Part shown: piece after piece, positions 27,954 to 35,794 of the stretch
Layout: every line of letters starts with the position of its first letter
How positions within the stretch are numbered: position 1 is the first letter of the stretch
Source: Oscillospiraceae bacterium
Lineage (GTDB): Bacteria > Bacillota > Clostridia > Oscillospirales > CAG-272
Reading direction: 5' to 3'
DNA: 64,000 nt
Assembly (NCBI GenBank): GCA_015065385.1
Contig: SVQK01000056.1
Coordinates: 124,001 to 188,000, forward strand
Made by a program: the position numbers and the translations under genes
Notes under the pieces: model-generated
The model's input: the letters and a program-made list of their open reading frames with translations, nothing else
Told to the model about the DNA's origin: nothing
Databases searched by the model: none

Positions 27954-30773
27954 ATGGATACGAAAAACGACGCGATCTACATCGATGAGGAAACCGGCGA
28001 GGTCTTGGATGACATGGATATTCTCGAGCACTACGGGATGCCCCGGCGGTCCGGGAGGTACCCGTGGGGTTCCGGGGACAATCCTTACCAGCGGACGGGG
28101 GATTTCATTTCCCGCGTGAACAAGATGAAGGCCGACGGCATGTCGGAGGGGGAGATCGCCCGCGAGCTTGAGATTGTGAACTACCGCGGCGAACCGTCCC
28201 CATCCCGGCTCAGAACGCAGCTCTCCGTCGCCAAGAATTACCGCCGCTCGCTTCTTGTAGAGCAGGCGAAGGACATGAAGGCGAAGGGTCTCGGAGCTAC
28301 GGAGATCGGCGAGAAGATGGGGCTGAACGAGTCTACGGTCCGCTCCCTTCTCAATACGAAGGCCGAAGCCCGGATGCTCGCGGCGTCCAACACGGCGAAA
28401 TACCTCAAAGAGGAGATCGACAAGAACGGCATGATCGACGTTGGTTCCAGCGTGGAGCGAAAGCTCGGCGTGACGCGGACGACGCTCGACAACGCGCTGA
28501 TGATCCTCGAAATGGAGGGATATCCGACTTACGGAGGACGGGTCCCTCAGGTGACGAACAAGGGGCAGATGACGACGCTCAAGGTGGTCTGCCCGCCGGG
28601 CGCTGAGAAAAAAGATATTTACGATTATGCGAAGATCCACCAGCTCGGAGACAGGATCTCGTCCGACGGAGGCGAGACCTTCGATCCGGTCTGGGTCTAT
28701 CCGAAGTCGCTGGATTCGAAGCGGGTGCAGATCCGTTACGCGGAAGAAGGCGGCAAGGACAAGGACGGTGTGGTTGAGATCCGGCCGGGTGTGGAAGACG
28801 TTTCCCTCGGCGGCTCCTCTTACGCGCAGGTCAGGGTTCTGGTGGACGGGACGCATTACATCAAGGGCATGGCGGTTTACGGGGATCCGGCCGACTTCCC
28901 GGAGGGGGTCGACATGATCTTCAACACGAACAAGCACGTCGGGACGCCGATGCTGTCGGATGATCCGAACGCGAAGTGCGTGCTCAAGCCCATCGATAAG
29001 GCGAATCCGACGAACCCCTTCGGGTCGCTGATCAAGGACGGCATCGTCGATCCTGACGACCCTTCGAAGAAGGAGGGCGGACAGCGGTACTACTACGACG
29101 AGAACGGCGAGAAGCAGCTCTCCGTCATCAACAAGCGGGCCGACGCCGGGGATTGGAACGAATGGAGCCACGATCTCCCCTCGCAGTTCCTTTCGAAGCA
29201 GAACAACAAGCTCGTGAAGCAGCAGCTCGATCTTGCGAAGATCGACAAGCAGAGCGAATACGAGGAGATCTGCGCATTGACGAATCCGACGGTGAAGAAG
29301 CATCTCCTTCTGAATTTCGCGAACGACTGTGATTCGGCGGCGGTGCATCTCAAGGCGGCCGCCCTTCCGAGGCAGCGGTATCAGGTGATCCTTCCCCTGA
29401 CGACGCTCGGGGACGACGAGGTCTATGCTCCGAACTACAAGCCTGGGGAGAAGGTCGCGCTGATCCGGTATCCGCACGGGGGGACGTTCGAGATCCCGAT
29501 CCTGAAGGTGAACAATAAGAATGCGGAGGGGAGGCGGGTGATCGGGCCCAATCCGCCGGATGCGGTCGGCATCAACGCGAAGGTCGCGGAGCGGCTCTCC
29601 GGGGCGGATTTCGACGGGGACACGGTCATGGTGATCCCGCTCTCCGGCAAGGCGAATATCACCTCTACGCCGACGCTTCCGGGGCTCGAAGGCTTCGATC
29701 CGAAGGAGCAGTACGGCGGGAAACCGGCAGGGACCTTCAAGCAGATGACGAAGCCCGGCACGCAGATGGAGATGGGGAAGGTTTCAAATCTCATCACCGA
29801 CATGACGATCGGGGGGGCCGGTCCGGAAGAGCTGGCAAAGGCGGTTCGCCACTCCATGGTGGTCATCGACGCATACAAGCACAAGCTGGATTACAAGCAG
29901 TCCGAAATCGACAACGATATCCCCGCCCTCAAACGCAGATGGCAGGGGCATACGACGGAGGACGGGCGGTATTCCACGGGGGCCGCCACGATCATTTCGC
30001 AGGCGAAGGGGCAGGCGAGCGTTCCGAAATACCGGGGGGTCCAGAAGATCGATCCCGAGACGGGCAAGCTCTACTGGGACAGCCGGAAGACGCCCGAGAC
30101 CTATGTGGACAAGAACGGTAAGACGCAGACGCGAATGGTCCGCACCACGAAAATGGCGGCCACGGACGACGCGATGAAGCTGGTTTCGGAAGGCAGGACG
30201 CAGGTCGAGCTGCTGTACGCGGATTACGCGAACACGATGAAGTCTCTGGCGAACGACGCGCGAAAAGAATACGTTTCCGCAGGAAGGATCGAGCGCAGTT
30301 CCGAAGCCGCGCAGAAATATGCGGCCGAAGTGGCAAATCTTGAAGCGCAGCTGAACGTCGCAAAGCTCAACGAGCCGCGCGAACGTCAGGCGCAGCTGAA
30401 CGCCAACGCGAACATCAAGCTCTGGCTGGAGAAGAATCCCGACGCGACGAACGCCGAGATCAAGAAGCAGTCTCAGCGGGAACTCTCGAACGAGCGCGCA
30501 AAGCTCGGCGCGAAGAGAAGTCCGGTGAAGATCAGCCCCGAACAATGGGAGGCGATTCAGGCCGGAGCGGTTTCGGAAAACGTGCTGACGAACATCCTCA
30601 AGTACACGGACATTGATGTCGTCCGCGGCTACGCGACGCCTCGCGCTTCCAAAGAGCTGAGCGCGGTGAAGCAGGCGAGGATCCACGCGCTGCAGAACTC
30701 CGGCTACACGAATCAGGACATCGCAGACGCGCTCGGCGTTTCGGTTTCGACTGTGCTGAACTATCTTGACTGA
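27954..30773 (+). CDS. RNA-polymerase-like protein with DFDGD active-site motif (939 aa)
   Basis: ATG 27954 is chosen because AAAGGCAG precedes it and the upstream frame crosses a terminator. Residues 552-556 are DFDGD in LSGADFDGDTVMVIPL, the metal-binding motif of the double-psi beta-barrel of RNAP beta prime and of single-chain phage enzymes such as YonO. An upstream barrel-like part (KVALIRYPHGGTFEIPILKV, near 500-520) and DAVGINAKVAERL fit the same fold. Helix-turn-helix segments lie near 60-80, 110-135 (LGATEIGEKMGLNESTVRSL) and 915-939. It is likely a phage RNA polymerase or an evolved relative; activity is not shown. It sits just before the packaging region. Confidence 0.75.
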   Translation: MDTKNDAIYIDEETGEVLDDMDILEHYGMPRRSGRYPWGSGDNPYQRTGDFISRVNKMKADGMSEGEIARELEIVNYRGEPSPSRLRTQLSVAKNYRRSLLVEQAKDMKAKGLGATEIGEKMGLNESTVRSLLNTKAEARMLAASNTAKYLKEEIDKNGMIDVGSSVERKLGVTRTTLDNALMILEMEGYPTYGGRVPQVTNKGQMTTLKVVCPPGAEKKDIYDYAKIHQLGDRISSDGGETFDPVWVYPKSLDSKRVQIRYAEEGGKDKDGVVEIRPGVEDVSLGGSSYAQVRVLVDGTHYIKGMAVYGDPADFPEGVDMIFNTNKHVGTPMLSDDPNAKCVLKPIDKANPTNPFGSLIKDGIVDPDDPSKKEGGQRYYYDENGEKQLSVINKRADAGDWNEWSHDLPSQFLSKQNNKLVKQQLDLAKIDKQSEYEEICALTNPTVKKHLLLNFANDCDSAAVHLKAAALPRQRYQVILPLTTLGDDEVYAPNYKPGEKVALIRYPHGGTFEIPILKVNNKNAEGRRVIGPNPPDAVGINAKVAERLSGADFDGDTVMVIPLSGKANITSTPTLPGLEGFDPKEQYGGKPAGTFKQMTKPGTQMEMGKVSNLITDMTIGGAGPEELAKAVRHSMVVIDAYKHKLDYKQSEIDNDIPALKRRWQGHTTEDGRYSTGAATIISQAKGQASVPKYRGVQKIDPETGKLYWDSRKTPETYVDKNGKTQTRMVRTTKMAATDDAMKLVSEGRTQVELLYADYANTMKSLANDARKEYVSAGRIERSSEAAQKYAAEVANLEAQLNVAKLNEPRERQAQLNANANIKLWLEKNPDATNAEIKKQSQRELSNERAKLGAKRSPVKISPEQWEAIQAGAVSENVLTNILKYTDIDVVRGYATPRASKELSAVKQARIHALQNSGYTNQDIADALGVSVSTVLNYLD

Positions 30774-30787
30774 AAGGAGAAAACGTC

Positions 30788-31318
30788 ATGAAGAATTCTG
30801 AGAACACAGTTGACGAGATCCTTGCCGAAAAGGCGGAAGAGCGCGCGCAGACCGAGCCGATCGCGGAGTCGGCGGAAGAAAGCGGCGCGATTGCCGACGA
30901 GAGTTTCGGAAACGAAAACAGCGGCGAAAAAGCAGAGGAAAATCTGAGCGCAGAATCTGCCGAAAATTTGGACGACGAGCGGAAAGAAAGCGCCGATCAA
31001 GCTGTTCACGCCGACAAAGGCGAGTATTTTGGCGGAAATTATGAGGCGATGCTGACGACGGTTGACAATCCTTTTGATCCGTTCGACAAATTTGACGATT
31101 GGTTTCGCTTTGACGAGCAGCACGGCTACCACAGCTGCGCTTATCTTGGCAGAATCACGGAAATCAGCGACGAGATGAGCGACGAAGAAGCGCAGAAAGA
31201 GATCGAGCGAGCGATCGACGAGATTCTCAAATACGACGTCTTCAACGTATACCGGAAGGTGCGGCGGCCTGTGAGAGTTTCGGAAGATTCCGCGGAAACG
31301 CTGGAGATTTCTGACTGA
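30788..31318 (+). CDS. Conserved phage protein upstream of the packaging genes (176 aa)
   Basis: AAAGGAG at 30773 precedes ATG 30788. Residues 1-75 are an acidic low-complexity extension. The core MLTTVDNPFDPFDKFDDWFR then YHSCAYLGRI and AIDEILKYDVF is a widely conserved siphophage protein found just before terminase and HNH genes. Its function is unknown. The acidic extension looks specific to this phage. Confidence 0.7.
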   Translation: MKNSENTVDEILAEKAEERAQTEPIAESAEESGAIADESFGNENSGEKAEENLSAESAENLDDERKESADQAVHADKGEYFGGNYEAMLTTVDNPFDPFDKFDDWFRFDEQHGYHSCAYLGRITEISDEMSDEEAQKEIERAIDEILKYDVFNVYRKVRRPVRVSEDSAETLEISD

Positions 31319-31702
31319 AATCGAGTCGTCGCCCTGCTGGAACTCGCAAGAGTTTCGTGAATTTGAAACCCCTCCTCTGAAATCTGCTGTCAGACACCCG
31401 GGGGAGGGGTCGAAAAATCTGCACCCCCTCTGAAATCGCGTTGGCCTTTGAAAAATCTCCGGGGGAGTTATTTGAGAAAAGTCGTTCGTCTCTGATATTC
31501 AGCGGTGCTTATACAGGCTCACAAGGAGATGCTCTGGCAGGCACATATGCCAGCTTCCTTTTCCTGTTTCTCCTTTCGGGAAGTGATATGAAGCAGTTTA
31601 TTCTTGTCTTTGTGAGCCTGTATAAGCACCGTAAAACTGATAGAAAGATATTTGAATTGGACATGAAAATCTATGAACTTTGATGAAAGGAAGGAGAAAA
31701 GT
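31319..31702. other. Intergenic packaging-region candidate (cos/pac) with inverted repeats
   Basis: No gene is seen. ACCCCTCC (31368) and GGAGGGGT (31402) form a long stem around CTGAAATCTG and CACCCGGGGG. CTGAAATC and GAAAAATCT-type words recur at 31377, 31416, 31431 and 31451. A perfect 21-bp inverted repeat follows (31504-31630). The position, directly before a small terminase-like gene and an HNH gene, is where cos sites lie in HK97-like phages. This is inference from position and repeats. Confidence 0.45.
31504..31630. repeat. Perfect 21-bp inverted repeat enclosing 85 bp
   Basis: The left arm 31504-31524 begins GGTGCTTATACAGG and the right arm 31610-31630 is its exact reverse complement. 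A smaller inverted repeat CTGGCA/TGCCAG lies inside. The element is 127 bp with no obvious target duplication. It could be a miniature mobile element or a packaging or regulatory cruciform. Confidence 0.85.
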
Positions 31703-32053
31703 ATGCCGAAAAGTAAACAAAAGCCGGTGGAAACCCCTTCTGAAGAGTTCGTTCCTGAGCTTGATCCCGAGGCCAGAGAGGCACAGATGATCAATCTCGC
31801 CGTCAGACAGGCAGAAAAACAACTCAGGGAGGGAACAGCACCGGCACAAATCGTTACACATTATCTCAAACTGGCGACGGTCAGAGAGCGGAAGGAATTG
31901 GAGATCCTTGAGCAGCAGGCAAAGCTGATAGCCGCAAAGACGGAAGCACTCGAGTCTGCGAAACGGATCGAGGAGCTTTACGCTCAGGCGATCGATGCAA
32001 TGAAACTATATAACGGACAGGGGATTGATGAGGACGATGAGGACGTATACTGA
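31703..32053 (+). CDS. Conserved phage protein, possible small-terminase-associated (116 aa)
   Basis: AAGGAGAAAAGT precedes ATG 31703. The helical sequence (MINLAVRQAEKQLREGTAPA, HYLKLATVRERKELEILEQQ, ALESAKRIEELYAQAIDAM) matches a short phage family encoded just before HNH and terminase genes. No separate small terminase is seen, so this protein may fill that role. It overlaps the HNH gene. Confidence 0.6.
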   Translation: MPKSKQKPVETPSEEFVPELDPEAREAQMINLAVRQAEKQLREGTAPAQIVTHYLKLATVRERKELEILEQQAKLIAAKTEALESAKRIEELYAQAIDAMKLYNGQGIDEDDEDVY

Positions 32054-32453
32054 GCTAATCAAGCTGCCGACATTCGGGGAACGGTTTGAATATTTGAAGC
32101 TGGACGGGGCCGTTGCTCAGGAGACTTTCGGCGGAGCCAGATGGCTGAATCAGGTATTATATCAGACGCCGGAATGGAAAGTGGCAAGAAGGAAAGCGAT
32201 CGTCCGGGACATGGGCAACGATCTTGGCTGTGAGGGATGGCCGATATTGGGGCGGGTTTATGTGCATCATATGAACCCAATCACAAAGGAAGATATTCTT
32301 AAACGGTCGGAGGCGCTGTTTGATCCGGAGAATCTGATCTGCTGTTCAGACATGACGCACAAGGCCATTACATACGGAGACTTCAATCTTCTTCCGAAAG
32401 AATTCGAAGAAAGAAAAGCGGGGGACACCTGTCCATGGAAAAAATTGAAATAG
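32037..32453 (+). CDS. HNH-type endonuclease-like phage protein (138 aa)
   Basis: Several ATGs (32025, 32028, 32037) are possible; 32037 (MRTYTELIKL) fits the family start. YVHHMNPITKEDI, LFDPENLICCSDMTHKAITYGD and a C-terminal PW motif match small HNH-like proteins next to terminases. In HK97 the HNH protein assists terminase in cutting the packaging site. It overlaps both neighbours. Confidence 0.7.
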   Translation: MRTYTELIKLPTFGERFEYLKLDGAVAQETFGGARWLNQVLYQTPEWKVARRKAIVRDMGNDLGCEGWPILGRVYVHHMNPITKEDILKRSEALFDPENLICCSDMTHKAITYGDFNLLPKEFEERKAGDTCPWKKLK

Positions 32454-32707
32454 GGAGCGTAATTATGTGCGAAGACGATCTCAGTTCCGTCTACCGAAAG
32501 CGTAATCGATACGAAAAAGGAAGGGTCAGCAAGACACAGAACGTGTATTACGGCCCTTCCTATGATTCAGATGTGCTCTGCATTGTGACGTCGGATGAGG
32601 AGTTCGAGATCGATCACAATGAGTCCAGAGGCGAATTCTATAAGATTTATACCGCAAGCGGAGTCGAAGGCTTCGTGCGCAGAAAAAACACAAGGACGGA
32701 GGGATAA
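32435..32707 (+). CDS. SH3-like phage protein (90 aa)
   Basis: ATG 32435 overlaps the HNH gene by 19 nt, with CGGGGGACACC upstream. VYYGPSYDSDVLCIVTSDEE and FYKIYTASGVEGFVRRKN suggest a bacterial SH3-like barrel, as in similar small proteins at this position in other phages. The function is unknown. Confidence 0.6.
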   Translation: MEKIEIGSVIMCEDDLSSVYRKRNRYEKGRVSKTQNVYYGPSYDSDVLCIVTSDEEFEIDHNESRGEFYKIYTASGVEGFVRRKNTRTEG

Positions 32708-32710
32708 ACA

Positions 32711-33076
32711 ATGGATGAGAATATCCTTACCTCTGTTAAGTTGGCTCTTGGTATCGCTGAGGATTATACGTACTTTGATCAGCAGCTGATCCTTTACATC
32801 AACACCGCTCTGGCTGTGCTGACGCAGACCGGAGTGGGTGAAGCGGGATTCACGATTACCGGCAGCGCCGAAAAATGGTCCGATTTTCTCGGTGAGAAGA
32901 TGGCTGCCCTTGAATACAGCAAGAGCTATGTGATCATGCGCGTCCGACTGATGTTTGACCCTCCGCAGAGTTCGGCGGCAATCGAAGCTTTGAAGGCAAT
33001 GATCGCCGAGTATGAATGGCGGGGATATGTGGAGAGCGATGAGGGTGTGGCCGAGGCATTAGTCGGAGGAAACTGA
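32711..33076 (+). CDS. Head-tail connector (gp6-like) protein (121 aa)
   Basis: ILTSVKLALGIAEDYTYFDQ then LYINTALAVLTQTGVGEAGF, SYVIMRVRLMFDPPQSSAAI and YEWRGYV is the usual pattern of siphophage gp6-like connectors (helical neck ring). ATG 32711 is 3 nt after the previous stop with GGAGGG. It lies upstream of terminase rather than after the capsid gene, which is not the common order but occurs in related phages. Confidence 0.7.
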   Translation: MDENILTSVKLALGIAEDYTYFDQQLILYINTALAVLTQTGVGEAGFTITGSAEKWSDFLGEKMAALEYSKSYVIMRVRLMFDPPQSSAAIEALKAMIAEYEWRGYVESDEGVAEALVGGN

Positions 33077-33077
33077 A

Positions 33078-33512
33078 TCACTTGTTGGCTACGCCAAATA
33101 TGACACGGAGCAATATTATGAAGCAAGTACAGGGAATAATTATAAGAAATAATATTCCAAGTCCATATAAGGGATTATCATTATCATAGGAGTTCTTAGC
33201 GATCGTATAACAGATAATACCTGCGATTATAGACAAGAGCATAAGCGTGCCAAGAGAAATGCCCGCAATCAGTTTAACTTTTCTTTCCCTTGATTCACGT
33301 TCCTTCGCTTCTTTTATTTCGAGAATACGGAGTTTATACTGCAGCTCTGCTTCTCTAATTTGCCCTTCATCTATTGTGCGAATAATGTGCTCGTTATTGT
33401 TGTCGATTACTATTTTCATCCCGCAGTATGTACAGAAGCATTGGCGGACATCGTCCTTTACTTCAAGATTTGCCCCGCAATGCGGGCATTCTAATTTTAT
33501 GAGATTGATCAT
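33078..33512 (-). CDS. Zinc-ribbon membrane protein, minus strand cargo gene (144 aa)
   Basis: The N-terminus has LECPHCGANLEV ... CFCTYCGMKI, a four-cysteine zinc ribbon. A charged helix (residues 55-85) and two membrane helices follow (about 88-110 and 122-142). The gene is AT-rich and opposite to all neighbours, typical of a moron. It ends next to the connector gene. It may sense or modify the host envelope; the function is unknown. Confidence 0.65.
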   Translation of the reverse strand: MINLIKLECPHCGANLEVKDDVRQCFCTYCGMKIVIDNNNEHIIRTIDEGQIREAELQYKLRILEIKEAKERESRERKVKLIAGISLGTLMLLSIIAGIICYTIAKNSYDNDNPLYGLGILFLIIIPCTCFIILLRVIFGVANK

Positions 33513-33660
33513 TTTTGGTTACCTTGAAAAGTATGTTGAGATTTTTGTTGTTTGAAGATCTTAATTGGTCAGAAGCCTCTTATGTTTACTGCATATACTT
33601 AGCAAATGAATTGTGTTTATGCTTACAGGTATTTTGTATCCTCATGAAAGGAGGGTTTTT

Positions 33661-34701
33661 ATGGATAAACAATTCGATACTTTGGAGCACCATGGCATCC
33701 TCGGGATGAAGTGGGGCGTGAGAAGATACCAGAATGAGGACGGATCTCTTACTGAAGCCGGTCGAAAGCGGTATGGTGTCGAGGAAAGTTCTTCAGAATC
33801 GGAGACGAGGTCTTCACAGGACACCTCGCAGGGGCAGACTTGGAGTCCGGCATCGACTGTGAAGTCAGTCTCCGAGATGTCTGACGAAGAACTGCGGAAC
33901 GCTCTGAATCGGATGAATATGGAACGACAGTACAATGAGATGACACGTTCCAGAGAAAATCAAAATACGACTCAGAATAATGCAACGGTTATCGAACGGC
34001 CGAAAACGACCGGAGAGATGACGAATGCTGAATTGCAGAGTTATATTAACAGACTCGAGTTGGAAAAGCGGTATGCTACTTTGACAGCACCTCCTCCCAA
34101 ACAGGTCACAAAAGGCGAACAATTTGTCAAGGATGTCCTGAAGCCTGCGTTCAACGAAGTTGCTAAGCTCTATGTTGTCAATACCTTGAAGAACTTTGTC
34201 GGGCTGAACAACAGCGACAATGGAGGAAAGGACAAGGGTAACGATAATTCCGATAGCGGAAAGAAGAAAAAAACAGGTAATCAGGATAGTCAGTATCAAT
34301 CCATCAAGAAGGAACTTGACTCTCTCAAGGCCATGATTTCCTCTTCGAACCAGACCAAGAAAGAGGCAACTGGACAGAACGCGTCCAAATCTGGAGACAG
34401 ATCCGACAATAAGACAGAGTCAGCGGCCAGATCAGAGACCAGAAATGAGAATCGTTCGGAAAGCAGGACCGCAAGCAATTCCTCTCATCGCGCCGATATT
34501 CTTCGCGCAGCCAGAGAGAATGTCAGAACGGCAAAGGAACAGGTAAACCAGAAGTCGAGTAACGATCGGTGGAGCAGTATTCTTAATTCATTAAATGCGC
34601 AGAACCAGTTTTTGGATAATTCAATACAGAGTCAAAGGGCTCAGATGCAACGTCAAAGAGCTCAGAATTACTTAGACAGATACATTAGTAATCTTCCATA
34701 A
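33661..34701 (+). CDS. Phage protein with HHGILGMKWGVRRYQ N-terminal motif (347 aa)
   Basis: AAAGGAGG before ATG 33661. Residues 8-30 (LEHHGILGMKWGVRRYQNED) are a motif seen at the start of several head-related proteins in gut phages; it recurs at 38644. The rest is Ser/Asn/Glu-rich low complexity with coiled-coil parts (residues 75-130 and 280-347). It is AT-richer than the head genes. It may be an internal virion or assembly protein. Confidence 0.55.
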   Translation: MDKQFDTLEHHGILGMKWGVRRYQNEDGSLTEAGRKRYGVEESSSESETRSSQDTSQGQTWSPASTVKSVSEMSDEELRNALNRMNMERQYNEMTRSRENQNTTQNNATVIERPKTTGEMTNAELQSYINRLELEKRYATLTAPPPKQVTKGEQFVKDVLKPAFNEVAKLYVVNTLKNFVGLNNSDNGGKDKGNDNSDSGKKKKTGNQDSQYQSIKKELDSLKAMISSSNQTKKEATGQNASKSGDRSDNKTESAARSETRNENRSESRTASNSSHRADILRAARENVRTAKEQVNQKSSNDRWSSILNSLNAQNQFLDNSIQSQRAQMQRQRAQNYLDRYISNLP

Positions 34702-34707
34702 AGATCA

Positions 34708-34729
34708 TTTCCCATATAGCATGGGAATG
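34708..34729. terminator. Hairpin between convergent genes
   Basis: TTCCCAT-ATAGC-ATGGGAA perfect stem-loop between the stops of the 33661 and 34777 genes. There is no T-run, so termination is possible but weak. Confidence 0.35.
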
Positions 34730-34776
34730 AGGCAGAATGTTTGATGTCGGAAAGCTCATCATTATATGAGATCAGA

Positions 34777-35643
34777 TCAATGCACGCATTTCTGGCATGG
34801 GGTTTTGCCTCTGCGCAAAGCTTCTGATAAGCTTACCGGGTATGAGTTGACACCGCCGCAATCCGGATCGATGTGGTATCTGACTCCGGATGGTGTTATA
34901 TAGACGGTTTCTTCGTCCGGTTCTTCTTCAAGTGTATATATAGTCAGATCTTCCTGCCCTGTGGAGAGTGAGCGGTAATTGGACATATTACCGACAGATT
35001 CTCCAATACTTTCCATGGCGTAGTAATAGTCATCATAAGTAAAAACTTGCTTGAAGATCAGCCAATCAGCGAGCGGAGCAAGCGGATATTCCTTTTGCGG
35101 AGCTTGAATTGTAGCAAGGGAGACCGTTACAATATCGGCTCGCAGGAAGTTATCAAGATCAACGTTCCAGCGGATCAGGTTTAGTTGCCGGGCAAGATCG
35201 TAGGGGTTGCTCCATGTGAAATCTCCACGGGAGTCATCATAGCCGAGGGCACGAAGGGCAAACGTTAGATACATGGCGGAGGATACAGTGCCGGTACCGA
35301 ACTCGGTATCCGAGATGCCGTTGGCAAGGCCCTCGTTATATGCGAATCCTATATAGTCGTCTGCCCAGTTCGGAACGTCAGTGAATGGATGCCAGCGATG
35401 GACAGCCAGAGCTTCTTCTTCATAACCGATCAGACGGATCAGCATGACGATTGCTTCTACTCTGGTTGCGGGTCTCTCCAAATCAAAGTTGTTATCGGAG
35501 ACTCCTTTGAATAAACCGAGTGATTTCAAAGCCTGTGCCTGTGATTCTTCCACACCTATGTATCTTGCATTTACTGCTGTCGGCAGGAAACAAAAGAGCA
35601 TCGCGATCGCAAGCAAGAGGGAGATAATTTGTGAAGATTTCAT
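34777..35643 (-). CDS. Secreted SLH-domain protein, minus strand cargo gene (288 aa)
   Basis: MKSSQIISLLLAIAMLFCFL then PTAVNA is a signal peptide. Residues about 35-150 hold SLH-like repeats (LGLFKGVSDNNFDLERPATR, HPFTDVPNWADDYIGFAYNE, LANGISDTEFGTGTVSSAMY). SLH domains bind secondary wall polymers of Gram-positive cells. The C-terminus (VRYHIDPDCGGVNSYPVSLS, then TPCQKC) is a Cys/His-containing domain. It is likely a lysogenic-conversion protein displayed on the host surface. It has its own promoter, next to a run of 13 C. Confidence 0.8.
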   Translation of the reverse strand: MKSSQIISLLLAIAMLFCFLPTAVNARYIGVEESQAQALKSLGLFKGVSDNNFDLERPATRVEAIVMLIRLIGYEEEALAVHRWHPFTDVPNWADDYIGFAYNEGLANGISDTEFGTGTVSSAMYLTFALRALGYDDSRGDFTWSNPYDLARQLNLIRWNVDLDNFLRADIVTVSLATIQAPQKEYPLAPLADWLIFKQVFTYDDYYYAMESIGESVGNMSNYRSLSTGQEDLTIYTLEEEPDEETVYITPSGVRYHIDPDCGGVNSYPVSLSEALRRGKTPCQKCVH

Positions 35644-35698
35644 TGAAAAACAGCCTCGCTTATCATTAAGTGATGTGTCTCAAGCAATTTAACGATTT

Positions 35699-35738
35699 AT
35701 TATACCACAAAATTTTCGTTAACCCCCCCCCCCCCGAA
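35699..35738 (-). promoter_or_regulatory. Extended -10 promoter with a 13-C tract, SLH gene
   Basis: On the minus strand TGGTATAAT (-10 at 35699-35704) reads toward the SLH gene. The spacer and -35 zone contain the 13-base C/G homopolymer 35723-35735 instead of a good -35. Slippage there would change promoter spacing. Confidence 0.55.
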
Positions 35739-35794
35739 ATAATTTACAAAATATTTACAAAGCGGGCTTTTAGGGGCGAAAGGAGATTATCAAA

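Noticed and set aside
27765-29477. 570-codon minus-strand frame opposite the RNAP-like gene
   Set aside because: No ribosome site, His/Arg/Val-rich composition typical of an antisense shadow.
31504-31630. A CRISPR-like repeat pair
   Set aside because: The repeats are inverted, not direct, and there are only two; it is a single hairpin-forming element.
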